A program made the translations under genes and the position numbers. 64,000 bases of DNA. Origin: an uncultured Aquincola sp. (GTDB taxonomy: Bacteria > Pseudomonadota > Gammaproteobacteria > Burkholderiales > Burkholderiaceae). Of the stretch, positions 25,128 through 32,707 are shown one piece after another. The notes beneath the pieces are model-generated. The model did not search any database and was not told the origin of the DNA. It saw only the letters and a list, made by a program, of their open reading frames with translations. Position 1 is the first letter of the stretch. Every line of letters begins with the position of its first letter. The DNA lies in the NCBI GenBank assembly GCA_937883885.1, contig CAKZXL010000627.1, positions 1 through 64,000 of the forward strand, given 5' to 3'.

Positions 25128-26326
25128 TGACGATGCTCGGTTCCGTGCTCCAAGGCCTGCGCGTCGTCGACCTGACGCAGAACGTGGCCGGACCCTACTG
25201 CACGCAGATCCTCGCCGACCTTGGCGCGGAAGTGATCAAGATCGAACGGCCGGGCAGCGGCGACGACGCGCGCGCCTGGCGGCCACCCGAGATCGGCGGC
25301 ATGTCCACCGGCTTTGCCGCGCTGAACCGCAGCAAGAAGAGCGTCGCGCTCGATCTGGACCGGCCCGAGGGCCAGTGCATCGTGGCGCAGCTGGCCGCCG
25401 GTGCCGACGTGCTGGTGCACTCGCTCAAGCCCGGCAGTGCCGAAGCGCGCGGGCTGGGGGACGAGCCTCTGCGGGCCGTCAATCCGCGGCTCGTCTACTG
25501 CGCCATCAGCGCCTTTGGCGAGGTCGGGCCGATGCGCGGCCTGCCCGGCTACGACCCGCTGATGCAGGCCTTCACCGGCATCATGAGCGTCACCGGCCAC
25601 GAGGGCGACGAGCCGGCGCGGGTGGGCGTCTCGCTGATCGACCTGGGCACCGGCATGTGGGCGGCGATGGCGGTGCTCGCGGCGCTGCTGCAGCGCGCCG
25701 GCACCGGACAGGGCATGCGCGTGGGCGCCAGCCTGCTCGAGACCGGCTTGGCGTGGATGGCGGTGCCGATCGCGAACTACCTGGCCACCGGCCGGCTGCC
25801 GCGCAAGATGGGCTCGGGCATGGCGATGATGGTGCCCTACGAGCTGTACGACACCGCCGATGGCCAGGTGTTCATCGCAGCGGCCAACGACCGGCTGTTC
25901 GCCCGCATCTGCGACGCGCTCGGGTGCCCCGAGCTGGCGCGCGACCCACGCTTTGCCGACAATCCCTCGCGCGTGGGCCACCGCGACGCGCTGCACGAGG
26001 CGCTGGAAGCGCACACACGGTCGCGCAGCACCGCCGATTGCATAGAGCGGCTGCGCGCCGCCGGTGCGCCGTGCAGCGAGCTGAACAACGTGGCCCAGGT
26101 GCTGGACCAGGAGCAGGTGCACGCCCTGAAGCTGTTGACCGAGGTGCCGCTGCCCCTGGCGGGTGGGCACCGCGCGATCGGCCTGCCCTTCCACAGCGGC
26201 GGCCAGCGCGGCCGTGCGCCCGCCGCTCCGCCGGTGCTCGGGGCCGACACCGCGGACGTGCTCGGCGCGCTGGGGCTGGACACGGCGGCGCAGGCGGCGC
26301 TCAAGCGCCAGGGCGTGACCGGCTGA
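25127..26326 (+). CDS. Family III (CaiB/BaiF) CoA-transferase
   Basis: A 399-residue CoA-transferase. The N-terminal GLRVVDLTQNVAGPYCTQ-like start, LNRSKKSVALDL segment and LIDLGTG with likely nucleophile Asp172 are typical; GYDPLMQAFTG (141-151) is the transferase pattern rather than the His/Asp pair seen in the racemase-like protein at 4257. It would load an acid from another CoA ester without ATP. The ATG at 25127 shares one base with the carboxyltransferase stop; a second ATG at 25133 is possible. Confidence 0.87.
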   Translation: MTMLGSVLQGLRVVDLTQNVAGPYCTQILADLGAEVIKIERPGSGDDARAWRPPEIGGMSTGFAALNRSKKSVALDLDRPEGQCIVAQLAAGADVLVHSLKPGSAEARGLGDEPLRAVNPRLVYCAISAFGEVGPMRGLPGYDPLMQAFTGIMSVTGHEGDEPARVGVSLIDLGTGMWAAMAVLAALLQRAGTGQGMRVGASLLETGLAWMAVPIANYLATGRLPRKMGSGMAMMVPYELYDTADGQVFIAAANDRLFARICDALGCPELARDPRFADNPSRVGHRDALHEALEAHTRSRSTADCIERLRAAGAPCSELNNVAQVLDQEQVHALKLLTEVPLPLAGGHRAIGLPFHSGGQRGRAPAAPPVLGADTADVLGALGLDTAAQAALKRQGVTG

Positions 26327-26352
26327 ACCTTATCGGAAGGACCTGTTCCCAC

Positions 26353-27519
26353 ATGGCCATGAACTTCGACTACACCGAGACCCAGGCCCAGATCCGGGCG
26401 GCCGTGAAGGACTTGTGCGCGCGCTTCGGCCCCGAGTATTGGCGGCAGCTCGCGCAGGACGGCAAGTACCCCGAGACCTTCGTCGATGAGATGGCAAAGG
26501 CCGGCTGGCTGGCCGCGCTGATCCCCGAGGAGTACGGCGGCGCCGGCCTGCCGCTGCTCGACGCCTGCCTGATCCTGCAGGAGATCAACCAGAACGGCGC
26601 CAGCGCGGTGCACTGTCACGCGCAGATGTACACGATGGCGTCGATCATGCGCCACGGCAGCGAGGCGCAGAAGCGCCGCACGCTGCCTCGCATCGCCGAC
26701 GGCAGCCTGCGCCTGCAGGCCTTCGGCGTGACCGAGCCCGACGCCGGCTCCAACACGCTGGCGATCAAGACCTTCGCGCGCCGCGTGCCGGGCGGCTACG
26801 TGCTCAACGGCCAGAAGATCTGGACCTCGCGCTACAGCCACTCGCACCTGTACCTGCTGATCGCGCGCACCACGCCGATCGAGGAGGTGAAGAAGAAGAC
26901 CGACGGGCTGAGCCTTTTCCTGATCGACATCGCCAAGGCCGGCAAGTCGCTCCAGGCGCGACCGATCCGCACGATGATCAACCACCACACCTTCCAGGTC
27001 TTCATCGACAACCTCGAGCTGAGCGACGACGACCGCATCGGCGAGGAAGGCAAGGGCTTCCACTACCTGCTCGACTCGCTGCACTCCGAGCGCCTGCTCG
27101 TGGCCAGCGAGGCCATCGGCGACGGTCACTGGTTCGTCGGCAAGGCCGCAGCCTACGGGGGTGAGCGCATCGTCTTCGACCGCCCGATCGGTTCCAACCA
27201 GGGCGTGCAGTTCCCGATCGCGCGCGCGCACATGAACGTCGAGGCCGCCGAACTGATGCGCAACAAGGCGGCCACGCTGTTCGATGCCGGCCAGTCCTGC
27301 GGCCGCGAGGCCACGATGGTGAAGTACCTGGCCAGCGAGGCCGCCTGGGAGGCCGCCGAGGCCGCGATGACCACCTTCGGCGGCTACGGCGTGGCTTGCG
27401 ACTTCGACATCGAGCGCAAGTGGAAGGAAAGCCGACTGTTCCGCACCGCGCCGATCTCCAACAACCTGGTGCTCGCCCAGGTGGCCGAACACCTGCTGGG
27501 CATGCCGCGCTCTTACTGA
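26353..27519 (+). CDS. Acyl-CoA dehydrogenase, IVD-like branch
   Basis: A 388-residue ACAD with GVTEPDAGSNT and IWTSRYSHSHLY. The C-terminal EGT motif is absent (FRTAPISNNL instead), but LHSERLLVAS supplies a Glu at the isovaleryl-CoA-dehydrogenase-type position. It ends in HLLGMPRSY, an ending shared with the ACADs at 54392 and 59809, so these three form one subfamily. Lying between carboxylase subunit genes, it likely makes the 2-enoyl-CoA that the carboxylase uses, as in the leucine or acyclic terpene pathways. It follows the CoA-transferase by 26 bases. Confidence 0.88.
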   Translation: MAMNFDYTETQAQIRAAVKDLCARFGPEYWRQLAQDGKYPETFVDEMAKAGWLAALIPEEYGGAGLPLLDACLILQEINQNGASAVHCHAQMYTMASIMRHGSEAQKRRTLPRIADGSLRLQAFGVTEPDAGSNTLAIKTFARRVPGGYVLNGQKIWTSRYSHSHLYLLIARTTPIEEVKKKTDGLSLFLIDIAKAGKSLQARPIRTMINHHTFQVFIDNLELSDDDRIGEEGKGFHYLLDSLHSERLLVASEAIGDGHWFVGKAAAYGGERIVFDRPIGSNQGVQFPIARAHMNVEAAELMRNKAATLFDAGQSCGREATMVKYLASEAAWEAAEAAMTTFGGYGVACDFDIERKWKESRLFRTAPISNNLVLAQVAEHLLGMPRSY

Positions 27520-27529
27520 ACCGCGCACG

Positions 27530-28333
27530 ATGGCCACCTACGAAACCCTGCGCATCGAGCCCGCCCCCGGCACCGCCCCCGACGAGGGCGTGCGCTGCCT
27601 GATGCTGAACCGGCCCGAGGTGATGAACGCGATGAACACGCAGATGTTCGTCGAGCTGCGCGCGGCGCTGCACGAGTTGGCCTTCGACGACGGACTGCGC
27701 GTGCTCGTCGTCACCGGCGCGGGTGAGCGCGCATTCAGCACCGGCGGCGACTTGAAGCAGCGCGATGGCATGACCGACCACCAGTGGCGGCGCCAGCACC
27801 AGCTGGCCGAGGAGGTGCTGCTGGCGGTGAAGGACTTCCCGGCGCCGGTGATCGCCGCCGTCGAGGGCCACACGCACGGCGGTGGCTGCGAGTTGGCGCT
27901 GATGTGCGACTGGATCGTCGCCGCGCGCTCGGCGGTGTTCTCCCTGCCCGAGGTGCGCCGCGGCATCATGCCCGGCGGCGGCGGCATCCAGAACTTGGTG
28001 CGCGCCGCCGGCGCACGCCGCGCCAAGCAGCTGCTGCTGACGGCGCGGCGCTTTTCCGCCGAGCAGGCGGCGCAGTGGAACATCGTGACCACGCTCGTCG
28101 AGCCCGGCCAGGCGCTGGCCGCCGCCGTGGCCGAGGCACGCGAGGTGACGCTGGCGGCGCCGATGGCGGTGCACTACGCCAAGGTGGCGGCCTCGCGAGG
28201 TGGTGAGGTCGATTTCCATAGCGGCTACGCGCTCGACGTCGCCGCCTACAACGTGCTCGTGTCGTCGCAGGACCGGCTGGAGGGTGTGCGCGCCTTCAAC
28301 GAGAAGCGGCCGCCGCGGTGGAGCGGGCGCTGA
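27530..28333 (+). CDS. Enoyl-CoA hydratase/isomerase family protein
   Basis: A 267-residue crotonase. AFSTGGDL is the first oxyanion segment and HGGGCELAL the second. LPEVRRGIMPGGGG keeps the first catalytic Glu; the second Glu position reads AKQLLLT, a Gln. One-Glu crotonases include isomerases and some hydratases, so the exact reaction is open. The gene starts 10 bases after the ACAD stop, and its TGA overlaps the ATG of the biotin carboxylase gene, tying it to the carboxylase pathway. Confidence 0.87.
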   Translation: MATYETLRIEPAPGTAPDEGVRCLMLNRPEVMNAMNTQMFVELRAALHELAFDDGLRVLVVTGAGERAFSTGGDLKQRDGMTDHQWRRQHQLAEEVLLAVKDFPAPVIAAVEGHTHGGGCELALMCDWIVAARSAVFSLPEVRRGIMPGGGGIQNLVRAAGARRAKQLLLTARRFSAEQAAQWNIVTTLVEPGQALAAAVAEAREVTLAAPMAVHYAKVAASRGGEVDFHSGYALDVAAYNVLVSSQDRLEGVRAFNEKRPPRWSGR

Positions 28334-30381
28334 TGTTCCGAAGAATCCTGATCGCCAACCGCGGTGAAATCGCCTGCCGCATCGTGCGCACCTGCAGGCG
28401 GCTGGGCATTGCACCCATCGGCGTGCATTCCAGTGCCGACCGCGATGCGCTGCACACCGCATCGATGGACTCGTCGATCGGCGTCGGTGGCGCCAGCGCT
28501 GCTGACAGCTACCTGCGCATCGACGCCATCCTCGATGCTGCGCGCCGCGCCGGGGCCGATGCTGTCCACCCCGGCTACGGTTTCCTGGCCGAGAACCCGG
28601 CCTTCGCCGAGGCGGTGGAGGCGGCGGGGCTGGTGTTCATCGGCCCCACGCCCGAGACGCTGCGCCGCTTCGGCCACAAGGGCGAGGCCAAGGCGGAGGC
28701 GCGCGCCGCCGGCGTGCCGGTGCTCGGCGGCGGCGAGGAGGCCAGCGCCGACGCCGATGTGGTGGCCGCGCGCGCGCGCGCGCTGCCGCTGCCGGTGCTG
28801 CTCAAGCCGGCGGCCGGCGGCGGCGGCAAGGGCATGCACGTGGTGCGCCACGCGGGCGAACTGCAGGCCGCCATCGGCACCGCGATGCGCGAGGCGAGCA
28901 GCGCCTTCGGCGATGCGGCGCTGATCGTCGAACCCTATGTCGAACGCGGGCGCCACGTGGAGGTGCAGATCGCCGGTGATGGCCGCGGCGAGGTGATCCA
29001 CCTGTATGAGCGCGAGTGCACGCTGCAGCGCCGCCATCAGAAGCTGATCGAGGAGGCGCCCGCGGCACCGCTGCCCGCCGGGCTGCGCGAGCGTCTACTC
29101 GACGATGCGCTGCGTCTGGCGCGCCGGCTGGATTACCGTGGCGTGGGAACGGTCGAGTTCCTCGTCGCGGGAGACCGGCATTGGTTCCTCGAGGTCAATC
29201 CGCGGCTTCAGGTGGAACACCCGGTGACCGAGGAGGTGACCGGCATCGACATCGTCGAGCTGATGTTGCGCGTGGCCTGCGGCGAGCGCTTGCCGGTGCG
29301 CCAGGCCGACGTGCGCGTGAGCGGCCATGCGGTCGAGGCCCGGCTGTGTGCCGAGGACGCCGCGCACGACTTCCTGCCTGCCACCGGTAGCATCGAGCAG
29401 ATCGCCTTCCCCAGCGACGGCGTGCGCGTCGAAACCGGCGTGCGCGCCGGCTCGGTGGTGACGCCGCACTACGACTCGCTGCTGGCCAAGCTCGTCGTCC
29501 ACGCGCCCAGCCGCGACGAGGCGATCGACCGCGCGCAGTCGGCACTCGCGGCGACGCGGGTGCTGGGCGTGACCACCAACGCCGATTTCCTGCGCCGGCT
29601 GTTGGCACGACCCGAGGTGCGCGACGCGGGCTTCCACACCCGCAGCATCGACGAATGGCTGGCGCGACCAGAGCGGGCCACGCAGGCGGTGCCGCTGGAC
29701 ATCGTGGCCGCGGCCGGACTTTGGTGGATGCTCGACGAACGCGCGCGCGCGTCGGACTGCGGGGCCTGGTCGGGCGCCGACGTCACCGGCTGGCAGTTGC
29801 AGGCCGGCGATGACGCGCTGAGCGCGGTGCCCGCGGTGCTGCTGCGCGACGCTGCGAGCGTGCACGAAGTCTACCTGGGCATTCCCGGGCCCGATGGTTT
29901 CACCACCGTGCTGGTGGGCGCGCAGCGCCTCCGCCTGGCGTTGCGCGCCCAGGCCGATGGGGGCTGGCAATGCGAACACGGCGGCGAGTTGCAGACGCTG
30001 GCCCTGGCCCGTCGCGGCACGAGCCTCTTCGTGCAGGGGGGCGGCGCCAGCCACCAACTGGAAGTGGTGCCCTACCTGGCCCGTGCGACCGCAGGCAGCG
30101 CCGGCTCCGGAGAACTGCGCGCGCCGATGATGGGCACCATTCTCGCGACGCACGCCGAGGTGGGGCGGCCGGTGCGCGCCGGCGACGTCGTGGTGACGAT
30201 GGAGTCAATGAAGATGGAACTGAAGATCTGCGCCGAGCACGATGGCGTGCTCGCCAGCCTGTCGGTGAGCCCCGGTCAGACGGTGGAGCGCGGCCGCGTG
30301 GTGGCGGTGGTGGGTGCCGAGACCGATCCTGGGGTGCCCGGCCCTCGAACAGAACGTGAACCAGGAGCACAAACCTCATGA
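28333..30381 (+). CDS. Acyl-CoA carboxylase biotin-containing (alpha) subunit
   Basis: A 682-residue fusion: biotin carboxylase domain from RRILIANRGEIA (3-14), ATP-grasp glycine loop AGGGGKG at 161-167, FLEVNPRLQVEHPVTE region, a BT-type linker, and a C-terminal biotinyl domain with MESMKMELK where Lys627 is the biotin site. It carboxylates its own biotin with ATP and bicarbonate and works with the 23520 product. The size and layout match MccA/geranyl-CoA carboxylase alpha. ATG at 28333 shares a base with the upstream TGA; an earlier in-frame start at 28318 is less likely. Confidence 0.92.
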   Translation: MFRRILIANRGEIACRIVRTCRRLGIAPIGVHSSADRDALHTASMDSSIGVGGASAADSYLRIDAILDAARRAGADAVHPGYGFLAENPAFAEAVEAAGLVFIGPTPETLRRFGHKGEAKAEARAAGVPVLGGGEEASADADVVAARARALPLPVLLKPAAGGGGKGMHVVRHAGELQAAIGTAMREASSAFGDAALIVEPYVERGRHVEVQIAGDGRGEVIHLYERECTLQRRHQKLIEEAPAAPLPAGLRERLLDDALRLARRLDYRGVGTVEFLVAGDRHWFLEVNPRLQVEHPVTEEVTGIDIVELMLRVACGERLPVRQADVRVSGHAVEARLCAEDAAHDFLPATGSIEQIAFPSDGVRVETGVRAGSVVTPHYDSLLAKLVVHAPSRDEAIDRAQSALAATRVLGVTTNADFLRRLLARPEVRDAGFHTRSIDEWLARPERATQAVPLDIVAAAGLWWMLDERARASDCGAWSGADVTGWQLQAGDDALSAVPAVLLRDAASVHEVYLGIPGPDGFTTVLVGAQRLRLALRAQADGGWQCEHGGELQTLALARRGTSLFVQGGGASHQLEVVPYLARATAGSAGSGELRAPMMGTILATHAEVGRPVRAGDVVVTMESMKMELKICAEHDGVLASLSVSPGQTVERGRVVAVVGAETDPGVPGPRTEREPGAQTS

Positions 30382-31172
30382 ACTACCAGTCCATTCGCCT
30401 GACTCGTGACAGCGCGCAGGTGGCGCGCCTGACGCTGGCGCGGCCCGAGATCCAGAACGCGCTGAGCCTGGAGGTCACGCGGGAACTGCGCCACGCGCTG
30501 GCCGAGGTGGCCGCCGATGACCAGGTGCGCGCCCTGGTGCTCACCGGCGAGGGCAAGTCGTTCTGTGCCGGCGGCGACCTGAAGTGGATGCAGACCGTGC
30601 TGAGCCAGAGTCGCGACCAGCGCATTGCCGACTCGCGCCCGCTGGCCGACCTGTTCTACGAGTTCGACCACCTGCCCAAGGTGGTGATCGGGCGCATCAA
30701 CGGTCCGGCCACCGGCGGCGGCTTCGGGTTGACCTGCATCTGCGACGTGGTGGTGGCCTCCAGCACCGCGCGCTTCTCGCTCACCGAGGCACGGCTCGGA
30801 TTGGTGCCGGCCAACATCGGGCCCTATGTCGCGCGCCGGCTCGGGCTGGCCCGCGCGCGGCGCTATGGGCTGACGACGCAGTTCATCGACGCGGCGCAGG
30901 CGGAGCGCATCGGCCTGGCGGACCGCGTGGTTGCGCCCGACGAACTGGACCGCGCGGTGGCCGAGGAACTCGATCTCGTGCTGTCGCTGCCGGTGAGCTC
31001 GATCGCCGCCACCAAGAAGCTCTTCAACGACGTGATCGGCCGCCCGCCGCGCGAGTGCATGGACTACACCGCCGCGCTTCTCGCCGATGCCTGGGAGCGG
31101 CCCGACGCGGCCGAGGGCATCGCCGCCTTCCTGGGCAAGAGAGCGCCCTCGTGGAAGGTCACCACCGGTTGA
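30378..31172 (+). CDS. Methylglutaconyl-CoA hydratase-like crotonase
   Basis: A 264-residue crotonase whose LTEARLGLVPANIGPYV segment is characteristic of the LiuC/AtuE group that hydrates 3-methylglutaconyl- or isohexenylglutaconyl-CoA, the carboxylase products. The first catalytic Glu is present; the second position reads ARRYGLT, as in that group. ATG 30378 overlaps the TGA of the biotin carboxylase gene, so product channelling from carboxylase to hydratase is plausible. No HMG-CoA lyase lies in the window to finish a leucine-type route. Confidence 0.85.
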   Translation: MNYQSIRLTRDSAQVARLTLARPEIQNALSLEVTRELRHALAEVAADDQVRALVLTGEGKSFCAGGDLKWMQTVLSQSRDQRIADSRPLADLFYEFDHLPKVVIGRINGPATGGGFGLTCICDVVVASSTARFSLTEARLGLVPANIGPYVARRLGLARARRYGLTTQFIDAAQAERIGLADRVVAPDELDRAVAEELDLVLSLPVSSIAATKKLFNDVIGRPPRECMDYTAALLADAWERPDAAEGIAAFLGKRAPSWKVTTG

Positions 31173-31206
31173 AGCCCGACGCAATGCCTGTCCGGAGGAC
31201 ATCGAA

Positions 31207-31995
31207 ATGAACGACGCAGAGACCGTGGTCTACGAGGTGCGCGATGGCATCGCCACCGTGAAGATCAACCGCCCCGAGATCCGCAATGCGCTCTCGCCGG
31301 CCGCCGCCAACCGCCTGTACGACTGCTGGGGCGAGGTCGATGCCGACCCCAGCGTGCGCGTGGCCATCCTCACCTCGGCCGACTGCGGCACCTTCTGCGC
31401 CGGCCTGGACCTGCGCGAGGCGGCGCGGGTGAAGAAGGAGGAGGGCGTGGACATCCTGACGAAGATGAAGGACCCGTTCCATGCCCGCCAGCGCCGCGTG
31501 GCGAAGCCGATCATCGCGGCGATGACAGGGCACCTGATCGCCGGCGGCATGATGCTGTCGCTGAACTCCGACCTGCGCGTGGGCCTGAAGGGCACGCAGG
31601 TGGGCATCACCGAGACGCGCATCGCCGGCCGCGGCAGCCCGTGGGCGATCCCGCTGCTGTGGATGCTGCCGCAGCCGCTGCTGATGGAGATGGTGCTCAC
31701 GGGCGAACTGCAGCCGATCGAGGTCTTCCACGAGCTGCGCTTCATCAACTACCTGGAGGACACGCCCGATGCGGTGCGTGTCCGCGCGCAGGCGCTGGCC
31801 GAGCGCATCCGTGACAACGCGCCTCTGTCGGTGATGGCGGGCAAGGAGTCCATCCTCACCGCGATGAGCGCAGGCTGCGAAGCCGGCATGGCGCTGGCGC
31901 ACAACATCTACCGCGCCGCCTACGCGAGCGAGGACGCGCAGGAAGGCCCCCGCGCCTTCGCCGAGAAGCGCAAGCCGGTGTGGAAGGGCCGCTGA
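31207..31995 (+). CDS. Enoyl-CoA hydratase family protein with both catalytic Glu retained
   Basis: A 262-residue crotonase. TFCAGLDL and LIAGGMML provide the oxyanion hole; GITETRIAG and LLMEMVLTG both keep Glu at the catalytic positions, so it is a good candidate for a true hydratase. The segment between them (GRGSPWAIPLLWMLP) is unusual, lacking the PGxGGTQRL pattern. ATG 31207 has GGAGG about 8 bases upstream. The previous gene ends 34 bases before. Confidence 0.87.
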   Translation: MNDAETVVYEVRDGIATVKINRPEIRNALSPAAANRLYDCWGEVDADPSVRVAILTSADCGTFCAGLDLREAARVKKEEGVDILTKMKDPFHARQRRVAKPIIAAMTGHLIAGGMMLSLNSDLRVGLKGTQVGITETRIAGRGSPWAIPLLWMLPQPLLMEMVLTGELQPIEVFHELRFINYLEDTPDAVRVRAQALAERIRDNAPLSVMAGKESILTAMSAGCEAGMALAHNIYRAAYASEDAQEGPRAFAEKRKPVWKGR

Positions 31996-32026
31996 CGCGG
32001 CGGCGAGTCGGCGCAGGAGCGGCAGC

Positions 32027-32674
32027 ATGTGCAGCATTGACCCACTGATTCGCAACAACCGTGCATGGTCGGCCCGCTGCCGTGCGGAGGACCCGCAGTT
32101 CTTCACCCGGCTCGCGGGGCAGCAGACGCCGCGCTACCTGTGGATCGGCTGCTCCGACAGCCGCGTGCCGGCCAACGAGATCGTCGGCCTGCGACCTGGC
32201 GAAATCTTCGTTCACCGCAACGTCGGCAACCTGGTGGTGCACTCGGACCTGAACTGCCTGACGGTGCTGCAGTATGCCGTGGAGGTGCTGAAGGTAGAGC
32301 ACGTGCTGGTGGTCGGCCACTACGGCTGCGGCGGGGTGCAGGCGGTGATCGAGCAGCGCCGCACAGGCTTGGCGGACAACTGGTTGCGCCACATCGAGGA
32401 CGTCGCGCGCAAGCACGAAGCCCGGCTCCAAGTGGCCTCTTCCCCTGCTGAGCGTGCGGTACGCTTGTGCGAGCTCAACGTGATCGAGCAGGTCAGCAAC
32501 GTCTGCCGCACCACGGTGCTGCGGCGCGCGTGGGAGCGCGGCCAGCAGGTCGAGGTGCACGGTTTCGTCTACGGCCTCGAAGACGGGCTGCTGTACCGGG
32601 TCAGCGAAGCGGTGGGCTGCGAATCGAGGGACTCCGGCTATGCCGCTGCGCTCGCGGCGCTAGGCGTGCCCTGA
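32027..32674 (+). CDS. Beta-class carbonic anhydrase
   Basis: A 215-residue beta-carbonic anhydrase. Zinc ligands Cys42, His98 and Cys101 and the Asp44/Arg46 dyad are visible in GCSDSRVPANE and GHYGCGG. It interconverts CO2 and bicarbonate in the cytoplasm. It is the last gene of the plus-strand operon, whose biotin carboxylase consumes bicarbonate, so local bicarbonate supply is the natural reading. The length and motifs are those of the Can/CynT-type enzymes of proteobacteria. Confidence 0.93.
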   Translation: MCSIDPLIRNNRAWSARCRAEDPQFFTRLAGQQTPRYLWIGCSDSRVPANEIVGLRPGEIFVHRNVGNLVVHSDLNCLTVLQYAVEVLKVEHVLVVGHYGCGGVQAVIEQRRTGLADNWLRHIEDVARKHEARLQVASSPAERAVRLCELNVIEQVSNVCRTTVLRRAWERGQQVEVHGFVYGLEDGLLYRVSEAVGCESRDSGYAAALAALGVP

Positions 32675-32683
32675 GCCGCGACC

Positions 32684-32706
32684 GTCCGCCACAACATCAA
32701 GCGGAC
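32684..32706. terminator. Candidate terminator hairpin between convergent genes
   Basis: GTCCGC (32684-32689) pairs with GCGGAC (32701-32706) around an 11-base loop, filling most of the 33-base gap between the carbonic anhydrase gene and the convergent synthetase gene. There is no T-run on either side, so support is limited to position and symmetry. Confidence 0.3.
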
Positions 32707-32707
32707 A

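Noticed and set aside
29095..30153. 352-residue minus-strand frame inside the biotin carboxylase gene
   Set aside because: Mirror of a well-conserved coding sequence, with low-complexity composition and no start context.
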